A stretch of 13,540 nucleotides of DNA from an uncultured Collinsella sp. (GTDB taxonomy: Bacteria > Actinomycetota > Coriobacteriia > Coriobacteriales > Coriobacteriaceae), in contig UQLB01000038.1 of NCBI GenBank assembly GCA_900541725.1, forward strand, positions 1-13,540, read 5' to 3'. Each line of letters opens with the position of its first letter. Positions within the stretch are counted from its first letter, which is position 1. Under the pieces are notes generated by a model. That model ran no database searches. It saw nothing but the letters and a program-made list of their open reading frames with translations, and was not told where the DNA came from. Below, piece by piece: positions 1 through 6,883 of this stretch. The position numbers and the translations under genes are program-made.

Positions 1-316
1 TGCAGCAGGGGCTCTCAATGTTTTTATGTCCTGCTCATATCGTCTCTGCCGGCAGCTTGGAACAGTCCTTAAAGCCCGCATCAATCAACTGCGGAAAGCG
101 CATCCCAGAATGAGCGTCCAACATGGGACATGGTTTCCCTTGAGGGCCTCAACCGGAAAATGCATCCCGGAATGTTGCCGGAAAGTGGAACGTAGTTTCC
201 CAAACAGGCCGTGCGCGGAAAGTGCATCTCGCTATCGAACTTCAAAGCGGGATGCATTTTCCGTGCCAGCAGTTCCGGGCAGCCAGAGACCACTCATTTA
301 AGTCTGTCCCCAACGA
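1..316. other. Non-coding left edge of the window
   Basis: No gene is supported here. Open frames at 26-301 (plus) and 81-293 (minus) cross the repeat array, lack a ribosome binding site, and their translations simply repeat with the array. The minus-strand peptidase gene ends at 317, and I see no clear hairpin-plus-T-tract terminator for it in 263-316. Bases 1-92 show no recognisable feature and could be downstream of a gene outside the window. Confidence 0.5.
93..262. repeat. Alternating inverted-repeat array, 62-bp period (BIME-like)
   Basis: Six 14-bp copies of a motif with consensus GGGAYRNRNTTTCC lie in alternating orientation. Reverse copies start at 93, 155 and 217; forward copies start at 125, 187 and 249. 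Start distances are 32, 30, 32, 30, 32, so the whole pattern repeats every 62 bp. Each reverse/forward pair forms an inverted-repeat unit (arms 14, loop 18), and units are separated by exactly 16 bp with GGCC at the same place in both separators. The copies at 155-169 and 248-262 are a perfect 15-bp inverted repeat of each other. The first separator is itself near-palindromic (TTGAG/CTCAA). The arrangement recalls bacterial interspersed mosaic elements built from alternating REP sequences; that comparison is by structure only. The function is unknown. Confidence 0.75.
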
Positions 317-1351
317 CTAGTAGTAGGCCCACATGGCTTCGACTTCGTTGAGGACCTCTACGACGCCCCAGCGGCGGGCGCTGCGGCTGGCCGAGTTGGG
401 ATCGAAGACTTCAATCTGGTCGGCGTCGTCAATACCGTAAAGTACAATGTAGTGGCCCACGTTGGTAAAGGTGCCCGGCCGAACGGCGGCGATGACGGGC
501 GCTCCCGAACGCAGCGCCTGAGTCATCGAGTCGCGATCGTTATGAAGCTCCGTTCCGTTAAGTCCCAACTGCCACGCACCGCTCGTCATAAACGACCATT
601 CGGTTGCACCGGTGGGGGCGTAATTGCCTGCCTCGGAAAGCGCGCACATATTGACGGGGGTCATATCGGTGCGTCCCGTCTTAAAGATATAGACCATGGT
701 GAGGCACGTAGGCCCGCAGGCATTTTGGCGGATGGTACCGCCGGCGTAAGGCAGCTCCGACCATGCAGGGTCGATCTGATAGATATGGGGCATCGTGCCG
801 GCTTGCCATTGCGAGCGCGGGGTCGAAAAGGCGAAAGAATAACCGGGCGCGACGGGGGCCTTGAGCAGCTTGTCCTCGGCGGTGGGCTCGAGACCGGCCG
901 AGCCGTGGGACATACAGGAGCTCATAAGCACAAAGACCAGACAGATGAGGATAGAGCACAGTGCGAGGCAAAGCCGACGAGCCGGCAGGGCGGGGGCATT
1001 CACGTACGATGTCGAGCGGTAGGGCTTGCCGTCGCGTCCGCCTTGGGGATGCGAAAAGAAGCGGTTGATATGGCTGCCGGGCTGACGTGCGCCGTTGCGG
1101 CGCAGTTGCGGAACCTCGGCTTGGCGCTGTCGAGTGCGCGCGCCCAAGCGGCTATCTTGCTGTGCGCTTGTGCCCGTGCTCGGACGGCCACTCTGCCGTG
1201 TTCTGTTTGTCTGCTGCCGAGACGAATGCCTGGGTTGCTCTTGAGGGCGTTGCGGATTGCTGCTCGTGGCACTTCTGGGCGTCGGCGTGGTGCGGCCAGC
1301 AAGGCGAACGCTTTGTCGCCGTTGATCACCGTCGTTGTATCCGTATGCCAT
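317..1351 (-). CDS. Membrane-anchored C39-like cysteine peptidase
   Basis: The 344-residue product has three parts. Residues 1-120 are rich in Arg, Gln, Ser, Thr and Pro, have almost no lysine, and look disordered. A hydrophobic segment at about 127-146 is likely a single membrane anchor; its basic N-terminal flank suggests the N-terminus is cytoplasmic and the C-terminus outside. The C-terminal domain (about 185-344) fits the C39-like peptidase family: Gln209 and Cys212 in QNACGPTC, His300 in VGHYIVLYG, and Asp317 in FDPNS form the expected papain-like catalytic set. A Cys at 146 after a hydrophobic run slightly resembles a lipobox, but the long N-terminus argues against a lipoprotein. The ATG at 1351 is preceded by an AAGGCGG ribosome-binding-like stretch. 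It points away from the permease gene and shares no operon in view. C39 peptidases often cut leader peptides, but no ABC exporter or leader gene is present, so the substrate is unknown. Confidence 0.8.
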   Translation of the reverse strand: MAYGYNDGDQRRQSVRLAGRTTPTPRSATSSNPQRPQEQPRHSSRQQTNRTRQSGRPSTGTSAQQDSRLGARTRQRQAEVPQLRRNGARQPGSHINRFFSHPQGGRDGKPYRSTSYVNAPALPARRLCLALCSILICLVFVLMSSCMSHGSAGLEPTAEDKLLKAPVAPGYSFAFSTPRSQWQAGTMPHIYQIDPAWSELPYAGGTIRQNACGPTCLTMVYIFKTGRTDMTPVNMCALSEAGNYAPTGATEWSFMTSGAWQLGLNGTELHNDRDSMTQALRSGAPVIAAVRPGTFTNVGHYIVLYGIDDADQIEVFDPNSASRSARRWGVVEVLNEVEAMWAYY

Positions 1352-1712
1352 TCGTACCGCCTTGTCTCATGTATAACCTGTCTATCCTACAAAAAAGATG
1401 TGCAACAAATGGGTCCGCGCGTCAAAAGCTCGGTAAACGGTACGAAAGGCGCAAAACACACGGCCTCAAAAACATCTCTATATGCGTCCGATGAGCGTAC
1501 GCCCGTCGGACGGGCGACAACAATGAGCGGCAAACCGTGCCGTTCGTCCCAAAAACGGCGCCGCTCGTTTTGCAGTTCTGCCTTCGGTCGAGCCACAAGC
1601 GGCGCTGCTGTGCCAAGGCCGTATCTTAAAGCCATGAAATAAAAGCGCGCGGCAAAACAGACCGCGCAAGGGGTGACGCCAAAGAGGCGTCAATAAGGAA
1701 AGGAGGGGAACA
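1352..1712. other. Divergent intergenic region with hairpins
   Basis: This 361-bp region separates the minus-strand peptidase from the plus-strand permease and must hold both promoters, but I cannot place either -35/-10 pair confidently. Three hairpins are visible: CGCCCGTC/GACGGGCG at 1500-1516, GCGCGG/CCGCGC at 1647-1652 and 1662-1667, and GACGCC/GGCGTC at 1675-1680 and 1686-1691. The last two lie in what should be the permease mRNA leader just before its ribosome binding site. They match no riboswitch or T-box consensus I recognise. A minus-strand open frame at 1387-1635 (82 codons) has no ribosome binding site and only moderate codon bias. Confidence 0.45.
1645..1691 (+). promoter_or_regulatory. 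Paired hairpins in the permease leader
   Basis: Two short perfect stems sit back to back ahead of the permease ribosome binding site (1701-1708): GCGCGG/CCGCGC with a 9-nt loop, then GACGCC/GGCGTC with loop AAAGA. The second is followed by AATAAGG, not a T tract, so it is not a standard intrinsic terminator. They could affect leader stability or ribosome access. This is inferred from sequence symmetry alone. Confidence 0.35.
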
Positions 1713-3164
1713 ATGGCGGACAAGAACGCAGAAGTTGCAGTCGAAGGTAACGGCGGCATGAAGAAAACGCTTTCGCTCTGGAACTTCTTCACCATCGGTT
1801 TCGGTGCCATCATCGGAACTGGCTGGGTTCTGCAGGTCGGCGACTGGATGGTCGTGGGCGGCGGTCCCGTTCCCGCTATGATCGCATTCCTCTTGGGTGC
1901 AATCTTTCTCGTGCCCGTCGGAGCTGTTTTCGGTGAGCTCACGGCTGCTATCCCCATCTCGGGCGGCATCGTCGAGTATGTCGATCGTAGCTTTGGCCGT
2001 ACGCTGAGCTATATCACCGGTTGGCTCCTGGCCCTGGGCAACGGCATCCTGTGCCCGTGGGAGGCAATCGCTATCTCGACCCTCGTGTCCGAGATGTTCG
2101 GCAGCCTGCCCGGTCTTGAGTGGCTGCGTGCCGTCAAGCTCTATACCATCCTGGGCGCCGACGTTTACCTGTTCCCGACGCTGATCGCGCTCGGCTTTGC
2201 AACCTACGTCATCTTCCTCAACTTCCGCGGTGCCAGCTCGGCCGCCAAGCTGCAGGCCTTCCTGACCAAGGCCCTGCTCTGCGGCATGCTGCTCGCCATG
2301 GGCGTCTCGCTGTTCACCGGCTCGCCGGACAACGCCATGCCCGTGTTCTCCCAGGTCACCGGTGCTGGCGGCGGCAAGCCTGCTACCGAGGGCACCAGCC
2401 TGTTCGCAGGCATCGTTTCGGTCCTGGTTCTGACCCCGTTCTTCTACGCCGGTTTCGACACCATTCCTCAGCAGGCTGAGGAAGCGGCCGAGGGCCTCAA
2501 CTGGAACAAGTTCGGCAAGATCATCTCCCTGGCCCTGCTGGCCGCAGGCGGCTTCTACATGGTCTGCATCTACTCGTTCGGCACCATCCTCGACTGGCAT
2601 GAGTTCGTTAAGAGCCCGGTTCCCGCGCTTGCCTGCCTCAAGGGCATCAACATGCTCCTGTACCTGGCCATGCTCGTCATCGCCACGCTTGGACCCATGG
2701 GTCCGATGAACTCCTTCTACGGCGCCACGAGCCGCATCATGCTCGCCATGGGCCGAAAGGGCCAGCTGCCCGAGAAGTTCGCCGAGGTCGATCCCAAGTC
2801 CGGCGCTCCCAAGCTCGCCTGCGTCGTTCTGGGCGTCATCACCGTCGTCGGTCCGTTCCTGGGCAAGAACATGCTCATCCCTCTGACCAACGTGTCGGCT
2901 CTCGCCTTCATCTTCTCCTGCGGCATGGTCGCCCTCGCTTGCCTGCGCATGCGCTTCACCGAGCCCGACCTGCCTCGTCCCTACGAGGTGCCCGGCGGCA
3001 AGTTTGGCATCAGCCTCGCTATCGTTGCCTGCGGCACCATCATTGGCCTGCTCGTGATCCCGTTCTCTCCCGCCTCCCTCAACATGGTGGAGTGGAGCAT
3101 CGTGATCGGCTGGTTGGCTATTGGCCTGGCCCTCATGGCTTTCACCAATTCCCGCAAAAAGTAA
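1713..3164 (+). CDS. APC-superfamily amino acid permease
   Basis: The 483-residue product is a polytopic membrane protein of the length usual for the amino acid-polyamine-organocation superfamily (about 12 helices). Residues 29-38, GFGAIIGTGW, are the conserved unwound segment of helix 1 that contacts the substrate amino group. FYAGFDT at 244-250 followed by acidic residues matches the conserved helix 6 region, and the RPYEVPGG stretch before the last helices is also typical of the family. The ATG at 1713 follows AGGAGGGG at 1701-1708, an excellent ribosome binding site. It is followed on the same strand by an amidohydrolase gene after 131 bp, so the pair probably imports an amino acid-like compound and hydrolyses it or a derivative. 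The codons are strongly biased, suggesting high expression. The substrate cannot be read from the sequence. Confidence 0.9.
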   Translation: MADKNAEVAVEGNGGMKKTLSLWNFFTIGFGAIIGTGWVLQVGDWMVVGGGPVPAMIAFLLGAIFLVPVGAVFGELTAAIPISGGIVEYVDRSFGRTLSYITGWLLALGNGILCPWEAIAISTLVSEMFGSLPGLEWLRAVKLYTILGADVYLFPTLIALGFATYVIFLNFRGASSAAKLQAFLTKALLCGMLLAMGVSLFTGSPDNAMPVFSQVTGAGGGKPATEGTSLFAGIVSVLVLTPFFYAGFDTIPQQAEEAAEGLNWNKFGKIISLALLAAGGFYMVCIYSFGTILDWHEFVKSPVPALACLKGINMLLYLAMLVIATLGPMGPMNSFYGATSRIMLAMGRKGQLPEKFAEVDPKSGAPKLACVVLGVITVVGPFLGKNMLIPLTNVSALAFIFSCGMVALACLRMRFTEPDLPRPYEVPGGKFGISLAIVACGTIIGLLVIPFSPASLNMVEWSIVIGWLAIGLALMAFTNSRKK

Positions 3165-3170
3165 CGCCTA

Positions 3171-3222
3171 GCCGGGGCGGATCGGGTGCGCGGAATCCTC
3201 TCTTCCGCGCACCGAACCCGGC
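3171..3222 (+). other. Strong intercistronic hairpin without T tract
   Basis: A perfect 11-bp stem, GGTGCGCGGAA (3185-3195) with TTCCGCGCACC (3203-3213), encloses a 7-nt loop. An outer stem GCCGGG (3171-3176) with CCCGGC (3217-3222) can stack beneath it. No run of T follows, so it is not a canonical intrinsic terminator. Between two genes of a probable operon it could protect the 3' end of the permease transcript or cause partial termination, giving different levels of the two products. Confidence 0.6.
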
Positions 3223-3295
3223 GCCACTTGGGTAGCTTTGTGAGGCCTTAACCCAACACGGCCTCGCCCACTATATGGATCCATAAGGAGGAACC

Positions 3296-4573
3296 ATGTC
3301 CACTAAGTATGCAATCGTTGGCGGTAAGCTCATCGACGGTACCGGTGCCGAGCCGGTCGAGAACTCCCTCGTTCTCGTCGACGACAACGGCAAGATCGAG
3401 TACGCCGGTGCTATGCAGGACCTTCCCGAGGGCGTTGAGGTTATCGACGCCGCCGGCAAGACTGTCCTTCCCGGCCTGATCGACACCCACCTGCACTTCT
3501 CGGGCAACTTGACTGACGATGACACCGACTGGGTCATGCAGCCGCTCCTCGAGAAGCAGGCCGTCGCCGTCAAGCAGGCCTATGACTGCCTCACCCACGG
3601 CCTCACCACCGTCTGCGAGATCGGCCGCTTTGGTATCCAGATCCGTGACTGCATCGACAAGGGCGTCTTCAAGGGCCCGCGCGTTCTGGCCACCGGCCTT
3701 GGCTTCTGCCGCGTTGCCGGCCACGGCGACTCCCACCACTGCAGCCAGGAGCTCAACAAGGAATCGCACCCCTGGGGCGATCAGGTCGACGGTCCTTGGG
3801 ATCTGCGCAAGGCCGTCCGTCGTCGCCTGCGCGAGAACCCCGATGCCATCAAGATCTGGGCTACCGGTGGCGGCATCTGGCGCTGGGACTCCGGCCGCGA
3901 CCAGCACTACTGCTCCGAGGAGATTCAGGCCGTGGTCGAAGAGGCCAAGATGGTCGGCATCCCCGTGTGGAGCCACTGCTACAACAACCACGCCGCTGCC
4001 TACGATTCCGTTCGCTTTGGCTGCGAGCAGCTGATTCACGGCTTCGATATCGATGAGCGCACCATGGACCTCATGGCCGAGCAGGGCACCTTCTTCACCC
4101 CGACGATCGCCTTCCTGCCCACCTGGTACGCCACCTATCCGCCCGTCTACGTCCCCGAGCTGCACGACAAGTACGAGGGCACCTTGGTCGAGAAGGAGCT
4201 GCAGCGCAACTACGACTGCCTGCGCGAGGCCAAGAAGCGCGGCGTCGTCATGACGATCGGCTCCGACTCCTTCTCCTTCGTCACCCCGTACGGCACCTGC
4301 TCCATCGAGGAGATGTACGAGTTCGTCGACAAGATCGGCTTCACCCCGGTCGAGACCATCACCTGTGCCACCCTCAACGGTGCCAAGATGTGCCACATCG
4401 AGGACGAGACCGGTTCCATCGAGGCCGGCAAGTGCGCCGACCTGCTGGTCGTCAACGGTGACGTCGCCGCCGACATCCACGTGCTCAACACCGACAACAT
4501 GGACGTCATCATGAAGGACGGCTGGATTGTCGAGGGCGGCACCTTCGGCGAGGCAAACAAGTACAGCGCCTAA
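3296..4573 (+). CDS. Metal-dependent amidohydrolase (Xaa-dipeptidase/imidazolonepropionase-like)
   Basis: The 425-residue product carries the complete metal set of a binuclear amidohydrolase TIM barrel: His65 and His67 in DTHLHF (strand 1), Lys186 in IKIWATGGG (probable carboxylated bridging lysine, strand 4), His227 in WSHCYN (strand 5), His248 in HGFDID (strand 6), and Asp324 in GSDSF (strand 8). N- and C-terminal segments form the small beta domain usual in the superfamily; the C-terminus includes EAGKCADLLVV. The best fit is the group of Xaa-Pro/Xaa-Arg dipeptidases and related hydrolases rather than true HutI, whose HTH-containing motif differs. The ATG at 3296 follows AAGGAGGA (3285-3292). 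It lies downstream of the permease, so the imported compound or a peptide/amide form of it is the likely substrate. No signal peptide is present, so it acts in the cytoplasm. Codon use is extremely biased to C-ending codons. Confidence 0.85.
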   Translation: MSTKYAIVGGKLIDGTGAEPVENSLVLVDDNGKIEYAGAMQDLPEGVEVIDAAGKTVLPGLIDTHLHFSGNLTDDDTDWVMQPLLEKQAVAVKQAYDCLTHGLTTVCEIGRFGIQIRDCIDKGVFKGPRVLATGLGFCRVAGHGDSHHCSQELNKESHPWGDQVDGPWDLRKAVRRRLRENPDAIKIWATGGGIWRWDSGRDQHYCSEEIQAVVEEAKMVGIPVWSHCYNNHAAAYDSVRFGCEQLIHGFDIDERTMDLMAEQGTFFTPTIAFLPTWYATYPPVYVPELHDKYEGTLVEKELQRNYDCLREAKKRGVVMTIGSDSFSFVTPYGTCSIEEMYEFVDKIGFTPVETITCATLNGAKMCHIEDETGSIEAGKCADLLVVNGDVAADIHVLNTDNMDVIMKDGWIVEGGTFGEANKYSA

Positions 4574-4614
4574 GCTACCGTTCATCGATGGCTTGATGTA
4601 AAACACAGTATTTG

Positions 4615-4629
4615 ATTGCATAATGCAAT
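4615..4629. promoter_or_regulatory. Perfect 15-bp palindrome, candidate operator
   Basis: ATTGCAT-A-ATGCAAT is a perfect 7+1+7 inverted repeat in the gap between the amidohydrolase and the first sensor kinase, immediately upstream of a terminator hairpin. AT-rich symmetry of this kind in a GC-rich genome suggests a protein binding site. A 9-bp match to the LytTR half-site consensus, ACCGTTCAT, lies upstream at 4577-4585, but without a clear partner at the usual spacing. No binding protein can be named. Confidence 0.4.
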
Positions 4630-4631
4630 GG

Positions 4632-4658
4632 AGAGGGTCGCTTGCGGCCCTCTTTATT
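4632..4658 (+). terminator. Intrinsic terminator after the amidohydrolase
   Basis: The stem AGAGGGTC (4632-4639) pairs with GGCCCTCT (4646-4653), with one G-T wobble and a 6-nt loop, and is followed by TTATT. It sits 59 bp after the amidohydrolase stop and 34 bp before the kinase start. It probably ends most permease-amidohydrolase transcription, with read-through or a separate promoter serving the kinase. Confidence 0.7.
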
Positions 4659-4676
4659 GCTATGGGGTGCGTCAGT

Positions 4677-4694
4677 AAGAAGGAGATGACGGTG
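4677..4694 (+). promoter_or_regulatory. Ribosome binding site fixing the kinase GTG start
   Basis: AAGAAGGAG at 4677-4685 is followed after six bases by GTG at 4692, an ideal distance. The in-frame ATG at 4686 would directly abut the ribosome binding site, and in-frame ATGs at 4662 and 4623 would begin near or inside the terminator hairpin. GTG at 4692 is therefore the best start. Confidence 0.75.
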
Positions 4695-6077
4695 GATCTC
4701 AATAGGCTGATTCTGGGCAAGAGCTACAACTCTACCAAGGTCTTTCGTACCGCTCAGCATGTGGTTCAAGCCATCTTGCTCGGTATTGTCGTTCCGCTGC
4801 TTATCCTGCTGCTCATCTGGGATCTAACCGATAATCCCAATCCCGTTCCGGCCGTTGTCGTCATTGCCGGCTTGGTCATGCTGTGCTTCTTCTTCTCGTA
4901 CGTCTTTGTCGTTCCCGACGACCTCACATCGAGCGCTACCGACCGCACGCTCGCCATCGCGTCGAAAATATTCGCCTACACGTCGCGCGGCCTTACGCCC
5001 GAAGCTGCCCTGGGCGCCTCTAAGATCATCCTGTCCGAAACTATCGCCTCTGCCATCTGCTTTACCGACGGCAAGCAGGTGTTGGCAAGCTGGGGCGAGG
5101 ACTCGGCAAAATGCCCCGCGGGCACCCCGGTGGTGCTGCGGACCACGCTCAATGTGATCAACAGCGGTGAACAAAGCGTGTTCTCGCGCGATGCCTCGAC
5201 CGAGACGGGTGGCTACTTTCCGCGTTTGCGCGCCGGTATTGTCGCACCGCTTACCGTGCGCGGGCATTGCGTGGGCACGCTCGAGCTGTATTATCCCCGT
5301 CTGAGCAGCATCGATATGCGCCAGACGGCGCTTGCCTCGGGCTTTGCCGACCTCATTTCCACGCAGCTTGCGAGCTTTGAGCTCGAGCGCCAGGACGAGC
5401 TTACGGCCCGCGTGGAGCTGCGCGCCTTGCAATCGCAGGTCGATCCTCATTTTCTGTTTAACACCATCAGCACCATCGTGTCGCTCGTACGTACCGAGCC
5501 GGACAAGGCCAGGTCGCTGCTGATCGACTTCTCCAACTACTATCGTCAGACGCTTTCTGATTCCGATACGCTCACCACGCTCGAGCACGAGGTGGAACAG
5601 GGTACTCGTTATATCAATCTTATGCAGGCCCGGTATGGCGACGGCCGTCTGCGCGTCTCGGTCGATATCGACTTTGAGGTGCGCGATTGCATGGTGCCGC
5701 CGTTTATCTTGCAGCCGTTGCTCGAAAACTGCATCAAGCACGCGCAGCGCGAGACCGAGCCGCTTTCTATTCATGTTAGGGCTTTCGAGACCGATGACGG
5801 TTTGGAGATCATCGTCGAGGACGACGGCATCGGTATGAGCGAAGAAGTCTGTGCGCATCTGTTTGAGCAGCATCGCCGAGAGGAGCCCGAGAGCATTACC
5901 GCCGACGGCTCCGTCAAGCGAGGTTGCGGCCTGGCGCTCTTCAACGTGCTTCAGCGCATCCATTTCTTTTACGGAGAAGATTCCGGCATGCGCGTGAAGT
6001 CCCAGGAGGGCGTGGGAACGCAGGTCATCGTCGAGCTGAACGGCGAGCCGCATGAGCCCGCGCCGTTGACGGCGTAG
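4692..6077 (+). CDS. LytS-family sensor histidine kinase, first copy
   Basis: With the GTG start the product has 461 residues. Two transmembrane helices (about 24-45 and 52-74) are followed by a GAF-like region (about 85-225) and then the His_kinase domain typical of the LytS/YpdA group. The phospho-acceptor is His253 in QVDPHFLFNT. The ATPase domain shows the N box at LLENCIKH (Asn346), the G1 box DDGIGM (377-382) and a G2-like GCGLALFNV (411-419). The multi-helix 5TM sensor of classical LytS is missing, so sensing is likely through the GAF-like region or the membrane hairpin. The cognate regulator gene starts 38 bp downstream, an operon. It shares order, motifs and length with the kinase at 10604-11947 and is its paralogue. 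Proximity to the permease-amidohydrolase pair makes that operon a candidate target; this is inference. Confidence 0.9.
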   Translation: MDLNRLILGKSYNSTKVFRTAQHVVQAILLGIVVPLLILLLIWDLTDNPNPVPAVVVIAGLVMLCFFFSYVFVVPDDLTSSATDRTLAIASKIFAYTSRGLTPEAALGASKIILSETIASAICFTDGKQVLASWGEDSAKCPAGTPVVLRTTLNVINSGEQSVFSRDASTETGGYFPRLRAGIVAPLTVRGHCVGTLELYYPRLSSIDMRQTALASGFADLISTQLASFELERQDELTARVELRALQSQVDPHFLFNTISTIVSLVRTEPDKARSLLIDFSNYYRQTLSDSDTLTTLEHEVEQGTRYINLMQARYGDGRLRVSVDIDFEVRDCMVPPFILQPLLENCIKHAQRETEPLSIHVRAFETDDGLEIIVEDDGIGMSEEVCAHLFEQHRREEPESITADGSVKRGCGLALFNVLQRIHFFYGEDSGMRVKSQEGVGTQVIVELNGEPHEPAPLTA

Positions 6078-6115
6078 CACGCGGTTGGATTGAGAGAAAA
6101 AGAGGGGAAGCACAT

Positions 6116-6850
6116 ATGTCCGAAGGCTGGAACATCTTGGTGGTTGATGACGAACCTCCCATTAGGGCCGAGCTACGCTATCTGTTGGAAAAGGATACGC
6201 GTGTGGGTCAGATTGCCGAGGCGGGCAATGTCACCGAAGCCGTGGAGTCGATTCTGTCGAACAAGCCCGACGTGCTGTTTTTAGACATTACCATGCCCGG
6301 TCGCTCGGGAATTGAGCTTGCCGAGACGCTGCAGAACCTAAAGACGCCGCCGGTGGTTGTGTTTGTGACGGCGTTTGCCGAGTTTGCCGCCGATGCGTAT
6401 AACCTTGATGCGGTCGACTATGTCGTCAAGCCGGTCGAGGACGCACGCCTGTCAAAGGCACTCGACAAGATCGAGGCAGCCTTGGGTGCCCGTCGTGTTA
6501 TCCATGCTCCGCGCCAGCCTTTGCGTCTGACGGTGGACCGCGGGGGCAAAAAGGTGTTCATTCCCGCCGCAGACGTCTGCTACTTTGAGGCGCGCGCCGA
6601 TTTTTGCAACGCCATCTGCGCCGAGGGAACGTACCTGATCAATGAGTCGATCTCTTCGCTCGAGCGTCGCCTGGACTCCGAGGGCTTTATTCGCGTTCAT
6701 CGCAGCTACCTGGTCAATTTGGAAGACGTGCACAATGTTGAGATTGGCTCCACGGGGTTGATGGAGCTCAGGCTCGACCGCGTGAACTCGACGGTGCCGG
6801 TGTCCCGTCGTCGTGCCGCCGAGGTTAAAGCACACTTGGGGCTTGCGTAG
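6116..6850 (+). CDS. LytTR-family response regulator, first copy
   Basis: The 244-residue product has an N-terminal receiver domain with the acidic pair Asp11/Asp12, phospho-acceptor Asp57 in LFLDITMPG, Thr85 and Lys105, all as expected for an active receiver. The C-terminal LytTR DNA-binding domain spans about 138-242 and includes GFIRVHRSYLVNL and the terminal VPVSRRR motif. Such proteins bind paired 9-bp sites as dimers and usually activate transcription. The ATG at 6116 follows a GAGGGGA ribosome binding site at 6102-6108. It lies 38 bp after the kinase gene and is certainly its partner. Its regulon cannot be deduced; the neighbouring transporter, hydrolase and lipase-like genes are candidates. 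It is clearly homologous to the regulator at 12020-12736. Confidence 0.93.
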   Translation: MSEGWNILVVDDEPPIRAELRYLLEKDTRVGQIAEAGNVTEAVESILSNKPDVLFLDITMPGRSGIELAETLQNLKTPPVVVFVTAFAEFAADAYNLDAVDYVVKPVEDARLSKALDKIEAALGARRVIHAPRQPLRLTVDRGGKKVFIPAADVCYFEARADFCNAICAEGTYLINESISSLERRLDSEGFIRVHRSYLVNLEDVHNVEIGSTGLMELRLDRVNSTVPVSRRRAAEVKAHLGLA

Positions 6851-6871
6851 ACGGTCTGCATGCCGTCGTTT
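6850..6871 (+). terminator. Weak candidate terminator after the first regulator
   Basis: GACGGT (6850-6855) pairs with GCCGTC (6862-6867), with one wobble and a 6-nt loop, followed by GTTT. The short stem and T run make it a weak terminator at best, overlapping the stop codon region of the regulator gene. Confidence 0.3.
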
Positions 6872-6883
6872 ACCATCGCAGGT

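Noticed and set aside
93..262. CRISPR array
   Set aside because: The repeated motifs are 14 bp, alternate in orientation and are separated by 16-18 bp that partly repeat themselves; there are no uniform direct repeats with unique ~30-bp spacers and no cas genes.
26..301. 91-codon plus-strand frame and 70-codon minus-strand frame over the array
   Set aside because: Both lie on the repeat array, lack ribosome binding sites, and their translations mirror the DNA repeats; no protein family is recognisable.
1387..1635. 82-codon minus-strand frame ahead of the peptidase gene
   Set aside because: It has plausible codons but no ribosome binding site at its ATG, no recognisable motif, and only moderate third-position GC. 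It could still be a small gene; conservation in relatives would decide.
1626..2600. 324-codon minus-strand frame opposite the permease
   Set aside because: Shadow caused by permease codon bias; the opposite-strand protein has clear APC motifs.
3248..4720. 490-codon minus-strand frame opposite the amidohydrolase
   Set aside because: It is the complement of a gene with complete catalytic motifs and strongly biased codons, which removes stops from the opposite strand. The translation is low-complexity Val/Gly/Ala/Asp with no fold.
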